Shown one piece after another: positions 1 through 8,573 of a stretch of DNA of 64,000 nt. Location of the stretch: the NCBI GenBank assembly GCA_029202405.1, contig CP119312.1, forward strand, positions 1,493,001 to 1,557,000, read 5' to 3'. A program made the position numbers and the translations under genes. The stretch comes from Candidatus Devosia phytovorans (GTDB taxonomy: Bacteria; Pseudomonadota; Alphaproteobacteria; Rhizobiales; Devosiaceae). The notes beneath the pieces were generated by a model, which was not told the DNA's origin, did no database searches, and was given only the letters and a program-made list of their open reading frames with translations. The stretch's first letter is position 1, and every line of letters begins with the position of its first letter.

Positions 1-1545
1 GAGGCGCACCGTGTGCTCATAGGACGCGGTGTCGAAGCTGCCGTCGGTATTGCGATAGGGCAGCAGGTTCACCGAGGCGAGATTGCAGGCCGTGTCGTCG
101 AGGAACATATATTCCGAGCAGGGGTTCGACGCATTGATCGGACCGGCCTCGGGGGCGGTGTGCCACTCGTTGATCGTGGTGTGATACTGGATGCCGGGAT
201 CGGCCGAGGCCCAGGCGGCATAGCCGACCTGTTCCCAGAGATCGCGGGCCTTGAGCGTCTTGGTCACCTTGCCGTCCTTGCGGGCGGTGAGGTTCCAGTC
301 GCCGTCACCCTCAACGGCGCGCAGGAAGTCGTCGGTGACGCGGACGGAATTGTTGGAATTCTGGCCGGAGACTGTGAGGTAGGCCTCAGAATCCCAGTCG
401 GTGTCGTAGACCGGGAAGTCGATGTCGGTATAGCCTTGGCGCGCGAACTGGATGACGCGGTAGATATAGTTCTCCGGCACCAGGGATTTCTTGGCGGCGC
501 GGACTTCACGCTTGAGAGCCGGGTTCTTGGCCACGTCGAAGCAGTCGTCGGCGTTGCCTTCGCAATTGACGGCCGCTTTCATGATAGCCTTGAGGTGCTT
601 GCTCACGACCTTGGAGCCGGTCACGAGGGCGGCGACCTTCTGCTCTTCCTTGACCTTCCAGTTGATATATTCTTCCACATCGGGGTGATCGATATCGAGC
701 ACCACCATCTTCGCAGCGCGGCGGGTGGTGCCGCCCGACTTGATGGCGCCGGCGGCACGGTCGCCGATCTTGAGAAAGCTCATCAGACCGGACGACTTGC
801 CGCCGCCCGAGAGCTTTTCGCCCGAACCGCGCAAAGCCGAAAAGTTGGTGCCGGTGCCCGAGCCATATTTGAACAGGCGCGCCTCGCGCACCCAGAGATC
901 CATGATGCCATTCTCGTTGACCAGGTCGTCGGCGACGGACTGGATGAAGCAGGCATGCGGCTGGGGGTGCTCGTAGGAGCTTTTCGACTGCACGAGCTTG
1001 TGGGTGAATGGATCGACGTAGAAATGGCCCTGGCTGGGGCCGTCCACGCCATAGGCCCAGTGTAGGCCGGTATTGAACCATTGCGGCGAGTTGGGCGCGA
1101 CGCGCTGGCTGGCCAGCATGAAGGCGAGCTCGTCGAAGAAGGCGCGGGCATCGGCCTCGCTGTCGAAATAGCCGCCCTTCCAGCCCCAATAGGTCCACGT
1201 GCCGGCGAGGCGGTCAAAGACCTGGCGGCTGTCTCGCTCCGAGCCACAACGCTCGTCCTCGGGCAGCCTGGCCAGCGCCGCCTCGTCGGGGACAGAGCGC
1301 CATAGCCAGGACGGCACGGAGTTTTCCTCGAACTTCTTCAGCGCCTTGGGAACACCCGCCTTGCGGAAATATTTCTGGGCGATGATATCGGCCGCGACCT
1401 GGCTCCAGCCGGCCGGGACGGCGATATCGTCGAGCTTGAACACCACCGAGCCGTCGGGATTGCGGATCTCGCTCGTGGTCGAGCGGAACTCGATCGCGGC
1501 GTAGCGATCCTGATCGGCGGATGTGAAACGACGTTCAATGCGCAT
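1..1545 (-). CDS. nrdJ: Vitamin B12-dependent ribonucleotide reductase, N-terminal part (3' end outside window)
   Basis: Class II (adenosylcobalamin-dependent) ribonucleoside-diphosphate reductase, which makes deoxyribonucleotides with or without oxygen. The frame stays open for 515 codons from an ATG at 1545 to the window edge, so the C-terminal part is missing. Recognisable stretches include NSPQWFNTG, the HACFIQSV cysteine region, LFKYGSGTGTNFS, GLMSFLKIGDRAAGAIKSGG and NPCSEYMF, all typical of the long alphaproteobacterial NrdJ. The partial frame runs into the edge with YEHTVRL, which continues the family sequence. The gene is read leftwards; a possible promoter lies about 250 bases upstream. 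The family assignment is firm. Confidence 0.95.
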   Translation of the reverse strand, partial: MRIERRFTSADQDRYAAIEFRSTTSEIRNPDGSVVFKLDDIAVPAGWSQVAADIIAQKYFRKAGVPKALKKFEENSVPSWLWRSVPDEAALARLPEDERCGSERDSRQVFDRLAGTWTYWGWKGGYFDSEADARAFFDELAFMLASQRVAPNSPQWFNTGLHWAYGVDGPSQGHFYVDPFTHKLVQSKSSYEHPQPHACFIQSVADDLVNENGIMDLWVREARLFKYGSGTGTNFSALRGSGEKLSGGGKSSGLMSFLKIGDRAAGAIKSGGTTRRAAKMVVLDIDHPDVEEYINWKVKEEQKVAALVTGSKVVSKHLKAIMKAAVNCEGNADDCFDVAKNPALKREVRAAKKSLVPENYIYRVIQFARQGYTDIDFPVYDTDWDSEAYLTVSGQNSNNSVRVTDDFLRAVEGDGDWNLTARKDGKVTKTLKARDLWEQVGYAAWASADPGIQYHTTINEWHTAPEAGPINASNPCSEYMFLDDTACNLASVNLLPYRNTDGSFDTASYEHTVRL

Positions 1546-1976
1546 GCTATTCCCCAAGAAACGGGCGTGCCTTCGCCCATGAGCCGGAAACCGGCTTCAC
1601 CCATTCTGTTTTGACGCTGTACCAACCTGTGCCGCGACCTGGTGCTGGTCTGGTGCCAGCGCTCTCGATCGGGGTCTTGTCCGCAGCAGAAAGTGTCGCG
1701 GGCCGTGAAAAACACTCTGCCGATTCAGACAGGTCGTCAACGCCGGAAGCAACTAGCCCTAGTGGTCAGGCTGTCGCATGAGACAAATTGTAGTGGGTCA
1801 AATATGGGAATTGCCAGGACAAAGGTCAAGAAAATCCGGGCTTTTGGCGGCATTGTTTGTGATTCTGGCAGAACTTGCGTCACCGCACCGTCATGATCTG
1901 AGAAAGCGCGGCCAAGTGCTGACAAGGCATGACTCTTTTGGGTGCCTTAGACTTTGTTCACCACAATGGCCGGTGC
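1546..1976. other. Gene-free leader and promoter region of nrdJ
   Basis: No convincing coding frame. Close to nrdJ are two small hairpins: GGGCG/CGCCC at 1563-1578 and AGCCGG-AAA-CCGGCT at 1582-1596, both in the likely nrdJ leader. I looked for a cobalamin riboswitch and for an NrdR box and could not recognise either. A possible sigma-70 promoter is listed separately. Confidence 0.5.
1801..1829 (-). promoter_or_regulatory. Possible sigma-70 promoter for nrdJ
   Basis: On the minus strand, TTGACC (1829-1824) is followed after 17 bases by CATATT (1806-1801). This fits a -35/-10 pair and would start an nrdJ transcript near 1794 with a leader of about 250 bases. The call rests on sequence pattern alone. 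Confidence 0.4.
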
Positions 1977-2753
1977 TCAGAACAGCTCGTCGAGCGCGTT
2001 GAAATAGTCGTAGCGCTGCTGGTCCCAAGTTGCCCCATAGGCGGCCAAAAAGGGCGCGACATGTTCGGGGCCGCAGTTGTATTTGAGGCTCCGGCAGGCA
2101 ATGGCGAGATCCTGCCAGCGATCGGCGACGCCGAGGCGGCCACAATCGATGAAGCCGGAAAAGCGGCCATCCCGCGCCATGATATTGGGCAGGCTGACGT
2201 CGCCATGGGTAACGACGAGGTCATTGGTTTTTGGCTGGTTGGCGAGGAGCCAATCGAGCACCTGTCGGGTGGTCCAGCCGATATGATTGGTGTCGAAATC
2301 ACTTTCGTCAACGAGGCCCGCCGCGGCATTGGCGGCACCGACTTCGAGGCGTTTGTTCAGGCGATGGTCGAAGGGACAGCTGGCGATGTCGAGCGCGTGC
2401 AGTTGCCGCAGGCTCGTCGCCAGCACGTGGACGATCACCTCCGGCCGGTCGGTCCATTGCGTCAGGTCCGAACCGGGCAGGGCCGTCATCAGCAGCCAGT
2501 TCCGTCCGTCTGCCTCGAAGAAATCTTTGACGACCGGCGCGGCAATGCCAGTGCCTACAAGCCAACCCAGCCTTCGCGCTTCGCCGGGTAGTTCTGCCAA
2601 AGCGTGGTTCGGCTCGGATTTGAGGAACAGCGCTTCGCCGCCGCTGATGCGCCACACTGATGCGCCGGATTTGCCCAGGGTGATGGGCGTGCGGTCGCCG
2701 AGGCCCGCCAATCGGGCGGGCAGGACGATGTCCTCATCGATCATGTCGGTCAT
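1977..2753 (-). CDS. APH(3')-like aminoglycoside O-phosphotransferase
   Basis: A 258-residue protein kinase-like phosphotransferase. The catalytic loop THGDVSLPN (residues 182-190, with Asp185 and Asn190) and the metal-binding segment FIDCGRLGVADRWQD (201-215) closely match the APH(3') family, as does the C-terminal LDELF ending. A probable nucleotide-binding lysine sits in LFLKSE near residue 45. Members transfer phosphate from ATP to the 3'-hydroxyl of kanamycin/neomycin-type drugs. Two ATGs compete: 2753, whose GGAGG is only two bases away, and 2744, with an 11-base spacing, so the true start may be nine bases downstream. No mobile element flanks it, so it looks like a resident chromosomal gene. 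Substrate range cannot be read from the sequence. Confidence 0.85.
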   Translation of the reverse strand: MTDMIDEDIVLPARLAGLGDRTPITLGKSGASVWRISGGEALFLKSEPNHALAELPGEARRLGWLVGTGIAAPVVKDFFEADGRNWLLMTALPGSDLTQWTDRPEVIVHVLATSLRQLHALDIASCPFDHRLNKRLEVGAANAAAGLVDESDFDTNHIGWTTRQVLDWLLANQPKTNDLVVTHGDVSLPNIMARDGRFSGFIDCGRLGVADRWQDLAIACRSLKYNCGPEHVAPFLAAYGATWDQQRYDYFNALDELF

Positions 2754-2930
2754 GTCCTCCCACCGATCTTCTCCCGTGCAAGCTATGATCCCAGCCGGTT
2801 TCAGCACAAGTCCGGGCGTATGAAATCTCGCGGGCGGGCGCGTGGTAAAATCACCGCAAAGCGCTAGGCTCGGGGCGGCGGCCGTGATAAACCCGGCCAA
2901 ACGCGCATATCTCGACGGCGGAATCGACAA

Positions 2931-3329
2931 TTGGCCAAACCCGGTATCAAGAAGTTCCTGAGTGAAATGTTTGTCTGGTGGAACGGCCAGACCTGGGGCA
3001 CAAGGCTGTGGATCTGGCGCTTCGGCGACTATGTCGGCAGCGACGAATTCGGCAACAAATACTATCAGGATCGCAAGGCCGACCGGCGCTATGTGACCTA
3101 TAACGGCTATGCCGACGCCTCGACGATCGGTCAGGGCTGGCATGGCTGGATGCACCACCGCACCGATGTGCCGCCGTCCAAGGCAAACTATGTCGCCAAG
3201 TCCTGGGAACAGCCGCACCAGAAGAACCTCACCGGTACGGCCGAAGCCTATCGCCCCGATGGAAGCCTGCTCAACAAGGGCGAGCGTCCGCGCGTCACCG
3301 GCGACTACAGCGCCTGGTCGCCTGAATAA
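2931..3329 (+). CDS. NADH:ubiquinone oxidoreductase accessory protein, NDUFA12/B17.2 family
   Basis: A 132-residue protein with the family signature WWNGQTWGTR, followed by DEFGNKYYQ and GWHGWMHH. NDUFA12 homologues in alphaproteobacteria are supernumerary subunits or assembly partners of respiratory complex I on the cytoplasmic side of the inner membrane. The frame upstream has no ATG or GTG, so the TTG at 2931 is the likely start; GGCGG lies about ten bases in front. The next gene follows after only 13 bases, which suggests co-transcription. Confidence 0.85.
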   Translation: MAKPGIKKFLSEMFVWWNGQTWGTRLWIWRFGDYVGSDEFGNKYYQDRKADRRYVTYNGYADASTIGQGWHGWMHHRTDVPPSKANYVAKSWEQPHQKNLTGTAEAYRPDGSLLNKGERPRVTGDYSAWSPE

Positions 3330-3342
3330 GGATAGCGGCGCC

Positions 3343-3774
3343 TTGCGCCCGTCCGCCTCACGCTTTGTGAATCTGATCAGGATGCTGGTGCCCGTGCTGG
3401 GGCTGGCGTCCATCGGCATGGCCATGCCTGCCGTGGCCCAGCCGATCGCCAATCCGGTGGCCAGCTTTGCCGGCCTCGACAAGATCACCGGCCGCATCAC
3501 CCGCTTTGATGTTTATATCGACGAGACCGTGCTGTTTGGCGCGCTCGAGATCACGCCGCGCGCCTGCTATACGCGGCCGGCGACGGAAGCACAGAGCACA
3601 TCGGCTTTCCTCGAGGTCGACCAGCGCAGCCTCACCGGCGTCTCCAAGCGCATCTTCACCGGCTGGATGTTCGCCGACAGCCCGGCGCTGCATGCCGTGG
3701 ACCACGCGATCTACGACGTGTGGCTGGAAGACTGCAAAACCAGCACCGCCGTGCCGCCGCCCGCCGATCGCTGA
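3343..3774 (+). CDS. DUF2155-family exported protein
   Basis: A 143-residue protein of unknown function with a signal peptide: a basic N-terminus, a hydrophobic run (MLVPVLGLASIGMAMP) and a likely cleavage after AVAQ. The mature part has the DUF2155 pattern: LDKITGRITRFDVYIDE, a cysteine in RACYTRP, and FTGWMFADSPALHAVDHAIYDVWLEDC, so a disulfide between the two cysteines is plausible. I chose the TTG at 3343 because AAGGA lies ten bases upstream and it supplies the basic n-region; GTG 3367 and ATG 3382 are alternatives. It follows the NDUFA12 gene closely, as I recall from related genomes. Confidence 0.75.
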   Translation: MRPSASRFVNLIRMLVPVLGLASIGMAMPAVAQPIANPVASFAGLDKITGRITRFDVYIDETVLFGALEITPRACYTRPATEAQSTSAFLEVDQRSLTGVSKRIFTGWMFADSPALHAVDHAIYDVWLEDCKTSTAVPPPADR

Positions 3775-3865
3775 TTTCAGCAATTCCGAGTCGGCATGGG
3801 CGGATGGCAAACGTCTTCATCCGGAGCGGCAGCCGCGCTAGGCTCGCCGCACTGGAGGAACCGAT

Positions 3866-4363
3866 ATGCTGACTCTGCCCGAGACTGTCGAGCGTCCTGA
3901 ACGCGCCTATGCCTACATCACCTTCGTGGTTCGGATGAACCAGATGCAAAAGCCGGCGGACGAGGGATTTCCGGCACTGTTTGCGCATCTGGCCCAAAAC
4001 GGCATCGAGCCGGACGGGGCGCCATTCTACAATTATCGCCGTATCGACATGGCGGGAACGCTCGATGTCGAGGCAGGCGTGCCGGTTTCGCGTGCGGGCT
4101 CCGATAGTGGCAACATCCGTTTTGGCACCCTGCCGGCCGGCCGCTACCTGACGGTTACCTGGCATGGCCATCCCGACAAGCTCTATGACGTGACGTCGCT
4201 GCTGATCGGCTGGACCAAGGAGCGCAATCAGCCGCTCGATGTGGTGGAAAAGCCCGATGGCGACCATTTCGCCTGCCGGCTGGAAATCTACGAGAGCGAT
4301 CCGGGTGACGAGCCTGATATGGATAGCTGGGTCACGGTGCTGGAGTTCAAGCTGGCCGATTGA
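3866..4363 (+). CDS. GyrI-like (AraC effector-binding type) domain protein
   Basis: A 165-residue stand-alone protein that looks like the GyrI-like small-molecule-binding domain (SHS2 fold): a PFYNYRRID segment near the start, LPAGRYLTVTWHGHPD in the middle and a C-terminal FACRLEIYES...WVTVLEFKLAD strand. It has no DNA-binding domain. Homologues bind hydrophobic drugs or act as gyrase inhibitors or hydrolases; the ligand here is unknown. A GGAGG is placed seven bases before the ATG. Its 3' end overlaps the convergent aat gene by 17 bases. Confidence 0.7.
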   Translation: MLTLPETVERPERAYAYITFVVRMNQMQKPADEGFPALFAHLAQNGIEPDGAPFYNYRRIDMAGTLDVEAGVPVSRAGSDSGNIRFGTLPAGRYLTVTWHGHPDKLYDVTSLLIGWTKERNQPLDVVEKPDGDHFACRLEIYESDPGDEPDMDSWVTVLEFKLAD

Positions 4364-4985
4364 CGTCCCAGGCGTTCCAATAGCCTGTCTCGAGAAGGGC
4401 GGCGGCGAGCCGCTCTTCATACTCCCCGCGCGGGATTTCCACGCCGCCGAGCGAGGCAAGGTGGTCGGTGACGAACTGGGTGTCGAGCAGCACGAAGCCG
4501 CCGGCGTTCAGCCGCTCGACCAGATGCGCCATGGCCATCTTGCTGGCGTTGGTGCGCCGGTGGAACATGGATTCTCCGAAAAAGGCGCCACCGATGGCGA
4601 GGCCATAGAGCCCGCCCACGAGATCACCGCCGTCCCAGACCTCCACCGTATGCGCCACGCCGCGACGGAACAGTTCGCCATAGACATGACGGATGGTGCC
4701 GTTGATCCAGGTCGTGTCGCGATCAGCGCCGACCGTGGCACAAGCCTCGATGATGGCCTCGAAATCCGTATCGACCCTGACCACGAAACCCGACTTGCGG
4801 ATCGCCTTGCGCAGGCTGGTCGAGAGACGGAAGCCATCGAGCGGAATGACGCCACGCATTTCCGGGCTCACCCAGAACAGGTCTTCGTCCGTCGCATCCT
4901 CCGACATCGGAAAAATCCCTGCCCGATAGGCGCGGATGATCAGCTCGGGCGTGATCTCGATGTCGAAGGGGCTGGGGCGGGACAT
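4347..4985 (-). CDS. aat: Leucyl/phenylalanyl-tRNA--protein transferase
   Basis: A 212-residue Aat that adds Leu or Phe from aminoacyl-tRNA to proteins with N-terminal Arg or Lys, marking them for ClpS/ClpAP degradation (N-degron pathway). The family motifs are present: YRAGIFPM near residue 20, WVSPEMRGVIPL, the GLYGLAIGGAFFGESMF core and LLDTQFVTDHLASLGG. The length is normal for alphaproteobacteria. It lies downstream of accC on the same strand, 46 bases away, so it may be co-transcribed with it. Confidence 0.95.
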   Translation of the reverse strand: MSRPSPFDIEITPELIIRAYRAGIFPMSEDATDEDLFWVSPEMRGVIPLDGFRLSTSLRKAIRKSGFVVRVDTDFEAIIEACATVGADRDTTWINGTIRHVYGELFRRGVAHTVEVWDGGDLVGGLYGLAIGGAFFGESMFHRRTNASKMAMAHLVERLNAGGFVLLDTQFVTDHLASLGGVEIPRGEYEERLAAALLETGYWNAWDVNRPA

Positions 4986-5031
4986 GATGCTTCCGGAAAA
5001 AGAAAGGGGCGCAGAGCGCCCCTTGATCGTC

Positions 5032-6378
5032 TCAGACCTTGTTCTCGGCCAGGTATTTTTCCAGCCAGTGGATGTCGTAATTGCCGGCCAGCACGTCCGG
5101 TTCGCGGATCAGGCGCTGGAACAGGGGCAGGGTGGTCTTGATGCCGTCGATGACGAATTCGTCGATGGCGCGGCGCAGCCGCTGCAGGCATTCTTCACGC
5201 GTGCGGCCATAGACGATGAGCTTGCCAATCAGCGAGTCATAATAGGGCGGGATCTTGTAGCCCTGATAGACGGCCGAATCGACACGCACGCCAACACCAC
5301 CTGCAGGGTGATAGAAGGTAATGGTGCCGGGCGACGGCGCGAAGGTCTGCGGGTCTTCGGCGTTGATGCGCACTTCGATGGCATGGCCATAAAAGCTGAC
5401 GTTTTCCTGAGCCATCGAGAGCTTTTCGCCCGAGGCGACGCGGATCTGCTCATAGACGATGTCGATGCCGGTGATGCGTTCGGTTACCGGATGCTCGACC
5501 TGCAGGCGCGTGTTCATTTCGATGAAATAGAACTCGCCGTTCTCGTAAAGGAATTCGATCGTTCCGGCGCCAGAGTATTTCAGCTTGCGCATGGCGGCGG
5601 CGCAGATCTCGCCGATTTCGTCGCGTTCTTCGGGACGGATGGTCGGGCCACCGGCCTCTTCCCAGACCTTCTGGTGGCGGCGCTGCAGCGAGCAGTCGCG
5701 GACACCCAGGTGAACCGCATTGCCCTGGCCGTCGCCCAGAACCTGGACTTCGATATGGCGCGGCTTGCCGAGGTATTTTTCCATATAGACGGAATCATTG
5801 CCAAAGGCGGCCTTGGCCTCGGAGCGGGCGGTTGACCAGGCAATGAGCAGGTCTTCCTCGGTCTTGGCGACCTTCATGCCGCGGCCACCGCCACCGGCGG
5901 TTGCCTTGATCAGCACGGGATAGCCGATTTCCCTAGCGTTGCGCAGCGCTTCCTCTTCGTTCTCCACCGCACCGGCCGAGCCGGGAACGACGGGAATGCC
6001 GAGTTCGACAGCGGTCTTCTTGGCCGTGATCTTGTCGCCCATGATCTCGATGTGATGGGCCGAGGGACCGATGAAGGTCACCTTGTGCTCTTCGAGGATC
6101 TTGGCGAAGCGGGCGTTTTCCGAGAGGAAACCGTAACCGGGATGCACCGCATCGGCGCCGGTGATTTCGCAGGCAGCGAGAATCGACGGGATGTTGAGAT
6201 AGCTGTCCTTGGCCGAGTTGGGGCCGATGCAGACGCTTTCGTCGGCGAGGCGCACATGCATGGCATTGGCGTCGGCCGTCGAATGCACCGCAACGGTCTG
6301 GATACCCAGCTCCTTGCAGGCGCGCAGGATGCGCAGGGCGATTTCGCCGCGATTGGCGATGAGGACCTTCTGGAACAT
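5032..6378 (-). CDS. accC: Biotin carboxylase subunit of acetyl-CoA carboxylase
   Basis: A 448-residue AccC that carboxylates the biotin on AccB with bicarbonate and ATP, the first half-reaction of malonyl-CoA synthesis. The N-terminus MFQKVLIANRGEIALRI, the glycine-rich ATP loop GGGGRGMKVA and the active-site stretch EMNTRLQVEHPVTE are all intact. The ATG at 6378 is chosen because MFQKVLIANRGE is the usual start. accB ends ten bases upstream, so the two form an operon. Confidence 0.97.
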   Translation of the reverse strand: MFQKVLIANRGEIALRILRACKELGIQTVAVHSTADANAMHVRLADESVCIGPNSAKDSYLNIPSILAACEITGADAVHPGYGFLSENARFAKILEEHKVTFIGPSAHHIEIMGDKITAKKTAVELGIPVVPGSAGAVENEEEALRNAREIGYPVLIKATAGGGGRGMKVAKTEEDLLIAWSTARSEAKAAFGNDSVYMEKYLGKPRHIEVQVLGDGQGNAVHLGVRDCSLQRRHQKVWEEAGGPTIRPEERDEIGEICAAAMRKLKYSGAGTIEFLYENGEFYFIEMNTRLQVEHPVTERITGIDIVYEQIRVASGEKLSMAQENVSFYGHAIEVRINAEDPQTFAPSPGTITFYHPAGGVGVRVDSAVYQGYKIPPYYDSLIGKLIVYGRTREECLQRLRRAIDEFVIDGIKTTLPLFQRLIREPDVLAGNYDIHWLEKYLAENKV

Positions 6379-6388
6379 AGTGTTCCCC

Positions 6389-6880
6389 TTACTCGATGAC
6401 GACGAGCGGCTCGCCATATTCCACCGGCTGCGCATCCTGCACGAGAATGCGCGTGACGGTGCCCGAGCGGTGCGCCGGGATCTGGTTCATGGTCTTCATG
6501 GCTTCGATGATGAGGAGGGTCTGGCCTTCGCTGACCTTGGCGCCGACTTCCACGAAGGACGGCTTGCCCGGCTCGGGCGAACGATAGGCGGTGCCGACCA
6601 TGGGGGACGTCAGGGTGCCTGGATTGGACGAGAGATCTTCGGCGGCAGCGGGAGCAGCCGGAGCAACCGAGCCGGCCGGAGCCAGCGGCGCGGCGGCAGC
6701 AGCCGGCGGCGCAAAATACTGTGGCGCCTGGGCATAGACCGGCGCTTCATTGGCGTAGGAGCGGGTTACGCGGACCCGGAAGTCCTCCTGCTCGATCTCG
6801 ATCTCGGCGAGATTTTCCTTGTTGAGCAGTTCGGCAATGGCACGGATCAGGTCCTGATCCACTTGCGATGACTTGGTCAT
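6389..6880 (-). CDS. accB: Biotin carboxyl carrier protein of acetyl-CoA carboxylase
   Basis: A 163-residue BCCP. The N-terminal part is followed by an Ala/Pro-rich flexible linker (about residues 45-82) and a biotinyl domain. Lys129 in EAMKTMNQI is the expected biotinylation site (the common motif is AMKLMN; here Thr replaces Leu). The ATG at 6880 gives the normal MTKSSQVDQDLIR start. The order aroQ-accB-accC on one strand is usual in this order of bacteria. Confidence 0.95.
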   Translation of the reverse strand: MTKSSQVDQDLIRAIAELLNKENLAEIEIEQEDFRVRVTRSYANEAPVYAQAPQYFAPPAAAAAPLAPAGSVAPAAPAAAEDLSSNPGTLTSPMVGTAYRSPEPGKPSFVEVGAKVSEGQTLLIIEAMKTMNQIPAHRSGTVTRILVQDAQPVEYGEPLVVIE

Positions 6881-6914
6881 TCTTCTCGGTCTCCCGCGTT
6901 TGACGCGTTGATCG

Positions 6915-7352
6915 TTATTTGAGTTTCTCGGCCAGCGCTGTGAGCGCCATTCTATACCCGCTGACGCCAAAGCCGCAAATGACGCCATAGGCGACAGCCG
7001 ACACATAGGAATGGTGCCGGAAGCTTTCGCGCTGGTGAATATTGGATATGTGAACTTCGACGACCGGCAGCCCGACGCTCTTGAGCGCGTCGTAGATCGC
7101 CACCGAAGTGTGCGAATAGGCGGCCGGGTTGATCAGGATGGCATCGGCAGTTGTGCGGGCCTGCTGGATCCAGGTGACCAGCTCGCCTTCATGGTTGGAC
7201 TGGCGGAAGTCCACGCTCAGGTCCAGCACTTCGGCGGTCCGCTTGCAGAGTGTCTCGACATCCTGGAGCGTGTCCGCACCATAGATTTCGGGCTCGCGGG
7301 TTCCGAGCATATTGAGGTTCGGGCCGTTGAGGACGAGAACGCGCTTAGCCAT
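6915..7352 (-). CDS. aroQ: Type II 3-dehydroquinate dehydratase
   Basis: A 145-residue cytoplasmic enzyme of the shikimate pathway that converts 3-dehydroquinate to 3-dehydroshikimate. Typical elements are LNGPNLNMLGTREPEIYG with Arg19 and Tyr24, NPAAYSHTS with His81, and VEVHISNIHQRESFRHHS with His101 and Arg112. The ATG at 7352 is the conserved start. The gene heads the aroQ-accB-accC group; aroA, another shikimate gene, is found far away at 37.9 kb. Confidence 0.95.
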   Translation of the reverse strand: MAKRVLVLNGPNLNMLGTREPEIYGADTLQDVETLCKRTAEVLDLSVDFRQSNHEGELVTWIQQARTTADAILINPAAYSHTSVAIYDALKSVGLPVVEVHISNIHQRESFRHHSYVSAVAYGVICGFGVSGYRMALTALAEKLK

Positions 7353-7458
7353 GATTTTTGCCTTTTGCACCGCCGCTTCCGGCCGGCGCAAGTCCGGTTA
7401 TACGAAATGCACTGAAAAGGCAAAGCGCACGGGGATTTATCGCACTGCAGCGTTGCCA

Positions 7459-7481
7459 GCAAAAGTGGTTGCCACTTTTGC
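7459..7481. repeat. Perfect 10-bp hairpin, Rhizobiales-type intergenic palindrome
   Basis: GCAAAAGTGG (7459-7468) is followed by TTG and its exact complement CCACTTTTGC (7472-7481). It lies between aroQ and the DsbA-like gene. Short palindromes with an AAAGTGG/CCACTTT core are common between genes in Rhizobiales, so I read it as such a repeat; it could also act in the aroQ leader. Confidence 0.5.
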
Positions 7482-7517
7482 GGTTCGGAAACGCGGCAAT
7501 ACAAAGAGTAGAGCTGT

Positions 7518-7542
7518 TTCGCCGTTTCGAGGAAACGGCGAA
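7518..7542 (-). terminator. Perfect 11-bp hairpin just after the DsbA-like gene
   Basis: TTCGCCGTTTC (7518-7528), loop GAG, GAAACGGCGAA (7532-7542). It begins five bases after the stop codon of the minus-strand gene. There is no clear T-run, so it may be a factor-dependent terminator or a 3'-end stabiliser. Confidence 0.5.
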
Positions 7543-7547
7543 AGGCT

Positions 7548-8417
7548 CTATACGCCGCAGGAGGCCTCGCCGCATTCGCGCATATTGGCAATGCGGGTCT
7601 TGAGTTCATCGACGCCGATGGCGCCGGGGATGATCTCGTTGCCGATGATATAGGTGGGCGTGCCGGTAATGTTGAGGGCCTTGGCGATTTCGTAGGAGGT
7701 CTGGATGGTCTGGGCCACGGCCTCGGTGCCCATGTCGAGTTCCAGCGATACCGGCGACAGGCCGAGATCTGCAGCGGCGCCGAGGGCGACCTGCTTGTCG
7801 ACCTTGCCGCGGCTGGTGAACAGCGCTTCGTGGAAGGCCCAGTAGTCGGCATCGGTCTCGTTGACCAGCACGGCCACGCGGGCAGCGTCGATAGACTCAT
7901 TGGAGAGGATGGGGAATTCCTTGAGGATGACGCGCAGGTTTGTATCCTCGGCCAGCAGCGTCGCCAGGTCGGGCAGGGCGTTGCGGCAATAGCCGCAATT
8001 GTAGTCGAAGAACTCAACCAGCGTGACATCGCCATCCGGATTGCCGAGCACGACCTGGCCGGGATCGTTGAAGATTTTGTCGTGCATCGAGGCAATGGCC
8101 GTGCTGGCGGTCTGCCGGGCTTCGGCCTGCATGGTTGTGTCGAGCGCCACCGACATGCGCTGCAGGATTTTCGGATCGCTCATCAGGTAGGATTCGATCA
8201 TCGGATTGAGCACGTCCGGGTCGATAGCAGCAACGTCCTGGGCCGGTGCGGTGACGGGTGCCGGCCGGCTGGTGTCGTAATCGGTGATGGCCTGGTCGAT
8301 CAGCGCCTGGATGGCAGCTGTATCGGTCTGGGGGGCGGGCTGGTTGATGACGGAATAGCCCAGGGCCCCGGCGAGGATGCCGGAAACGGCGACGAGGGCG
8401 AGTGTGACGCGCGACAT
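7548..8417 (-). CDS. DsbA-family thiol:disulfide oxidoreductase
   Basis: A 289-residue exported or membrane-anchored protein: residues 1-25 form a hydrophobic signal or anchor, about 26-115 a variable helical region, and 120-280 a thioredoxin/DsbA fold. The active site is CGYC (Cys141-Cys144) after VEFFDYN, and the cis-proline is in TGTPTYIIG (Pro254). The layout resembles the ScsC/BdbD-like oxidoreductases of alphaproteobacteria rather than classic DsbA. Two further cysteines sit at the extreme C-terminus (Cys282 and Cys287). It presumably handles disulfides in periplasmic proteins. Confidence 0.85.
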   Translation of the reverse strand: MSRVTLALVAVSGILAGALGYSVINQPAPQTDTAAIQALIDQAITDYDTSRPAPVTAPAQDVAAIDPDVLNPMIESYLMSDPKILQRMSVALDTTMQAEARQTASTAIASMHDKIFNDPGQVVLGNPDGDVTLVEFFDYNCGYCRNALPDLATLLAEDTNLRVILKEFPILSNESIDAARVAVLVNETDADYWAFHEALFTSRGKVDKQVALGAAADLGLSPVSLELDMGTEAVAQTIQTSYEIAKALNITGTPTYIIGNEIIPGAIGVDELKTRIANMRECGEASCGV

Positions 8418-8573
8418 AAACCTAGGCTCCCAAATGCATATTCGCTTCCGCTTCTAGCAGAGGCGTGGCCAGTTTGGCACCCTTGGGTAAACGCAGCATC
8501 GCGGCAGACTTCAATTGTTGTTGAGGGCGGGCGACAGACGGGTTACGGCCTTGGGTGACAGCAAGGACCGAGC

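Noticed and set aside
1546..1800. Cobalamin riboswitch or NrdR box upstream of nrdJ
   Set aside because: No B12 box or other conserved riboswitch core and no NrdR consensus could be recognised; only two small hairpins.
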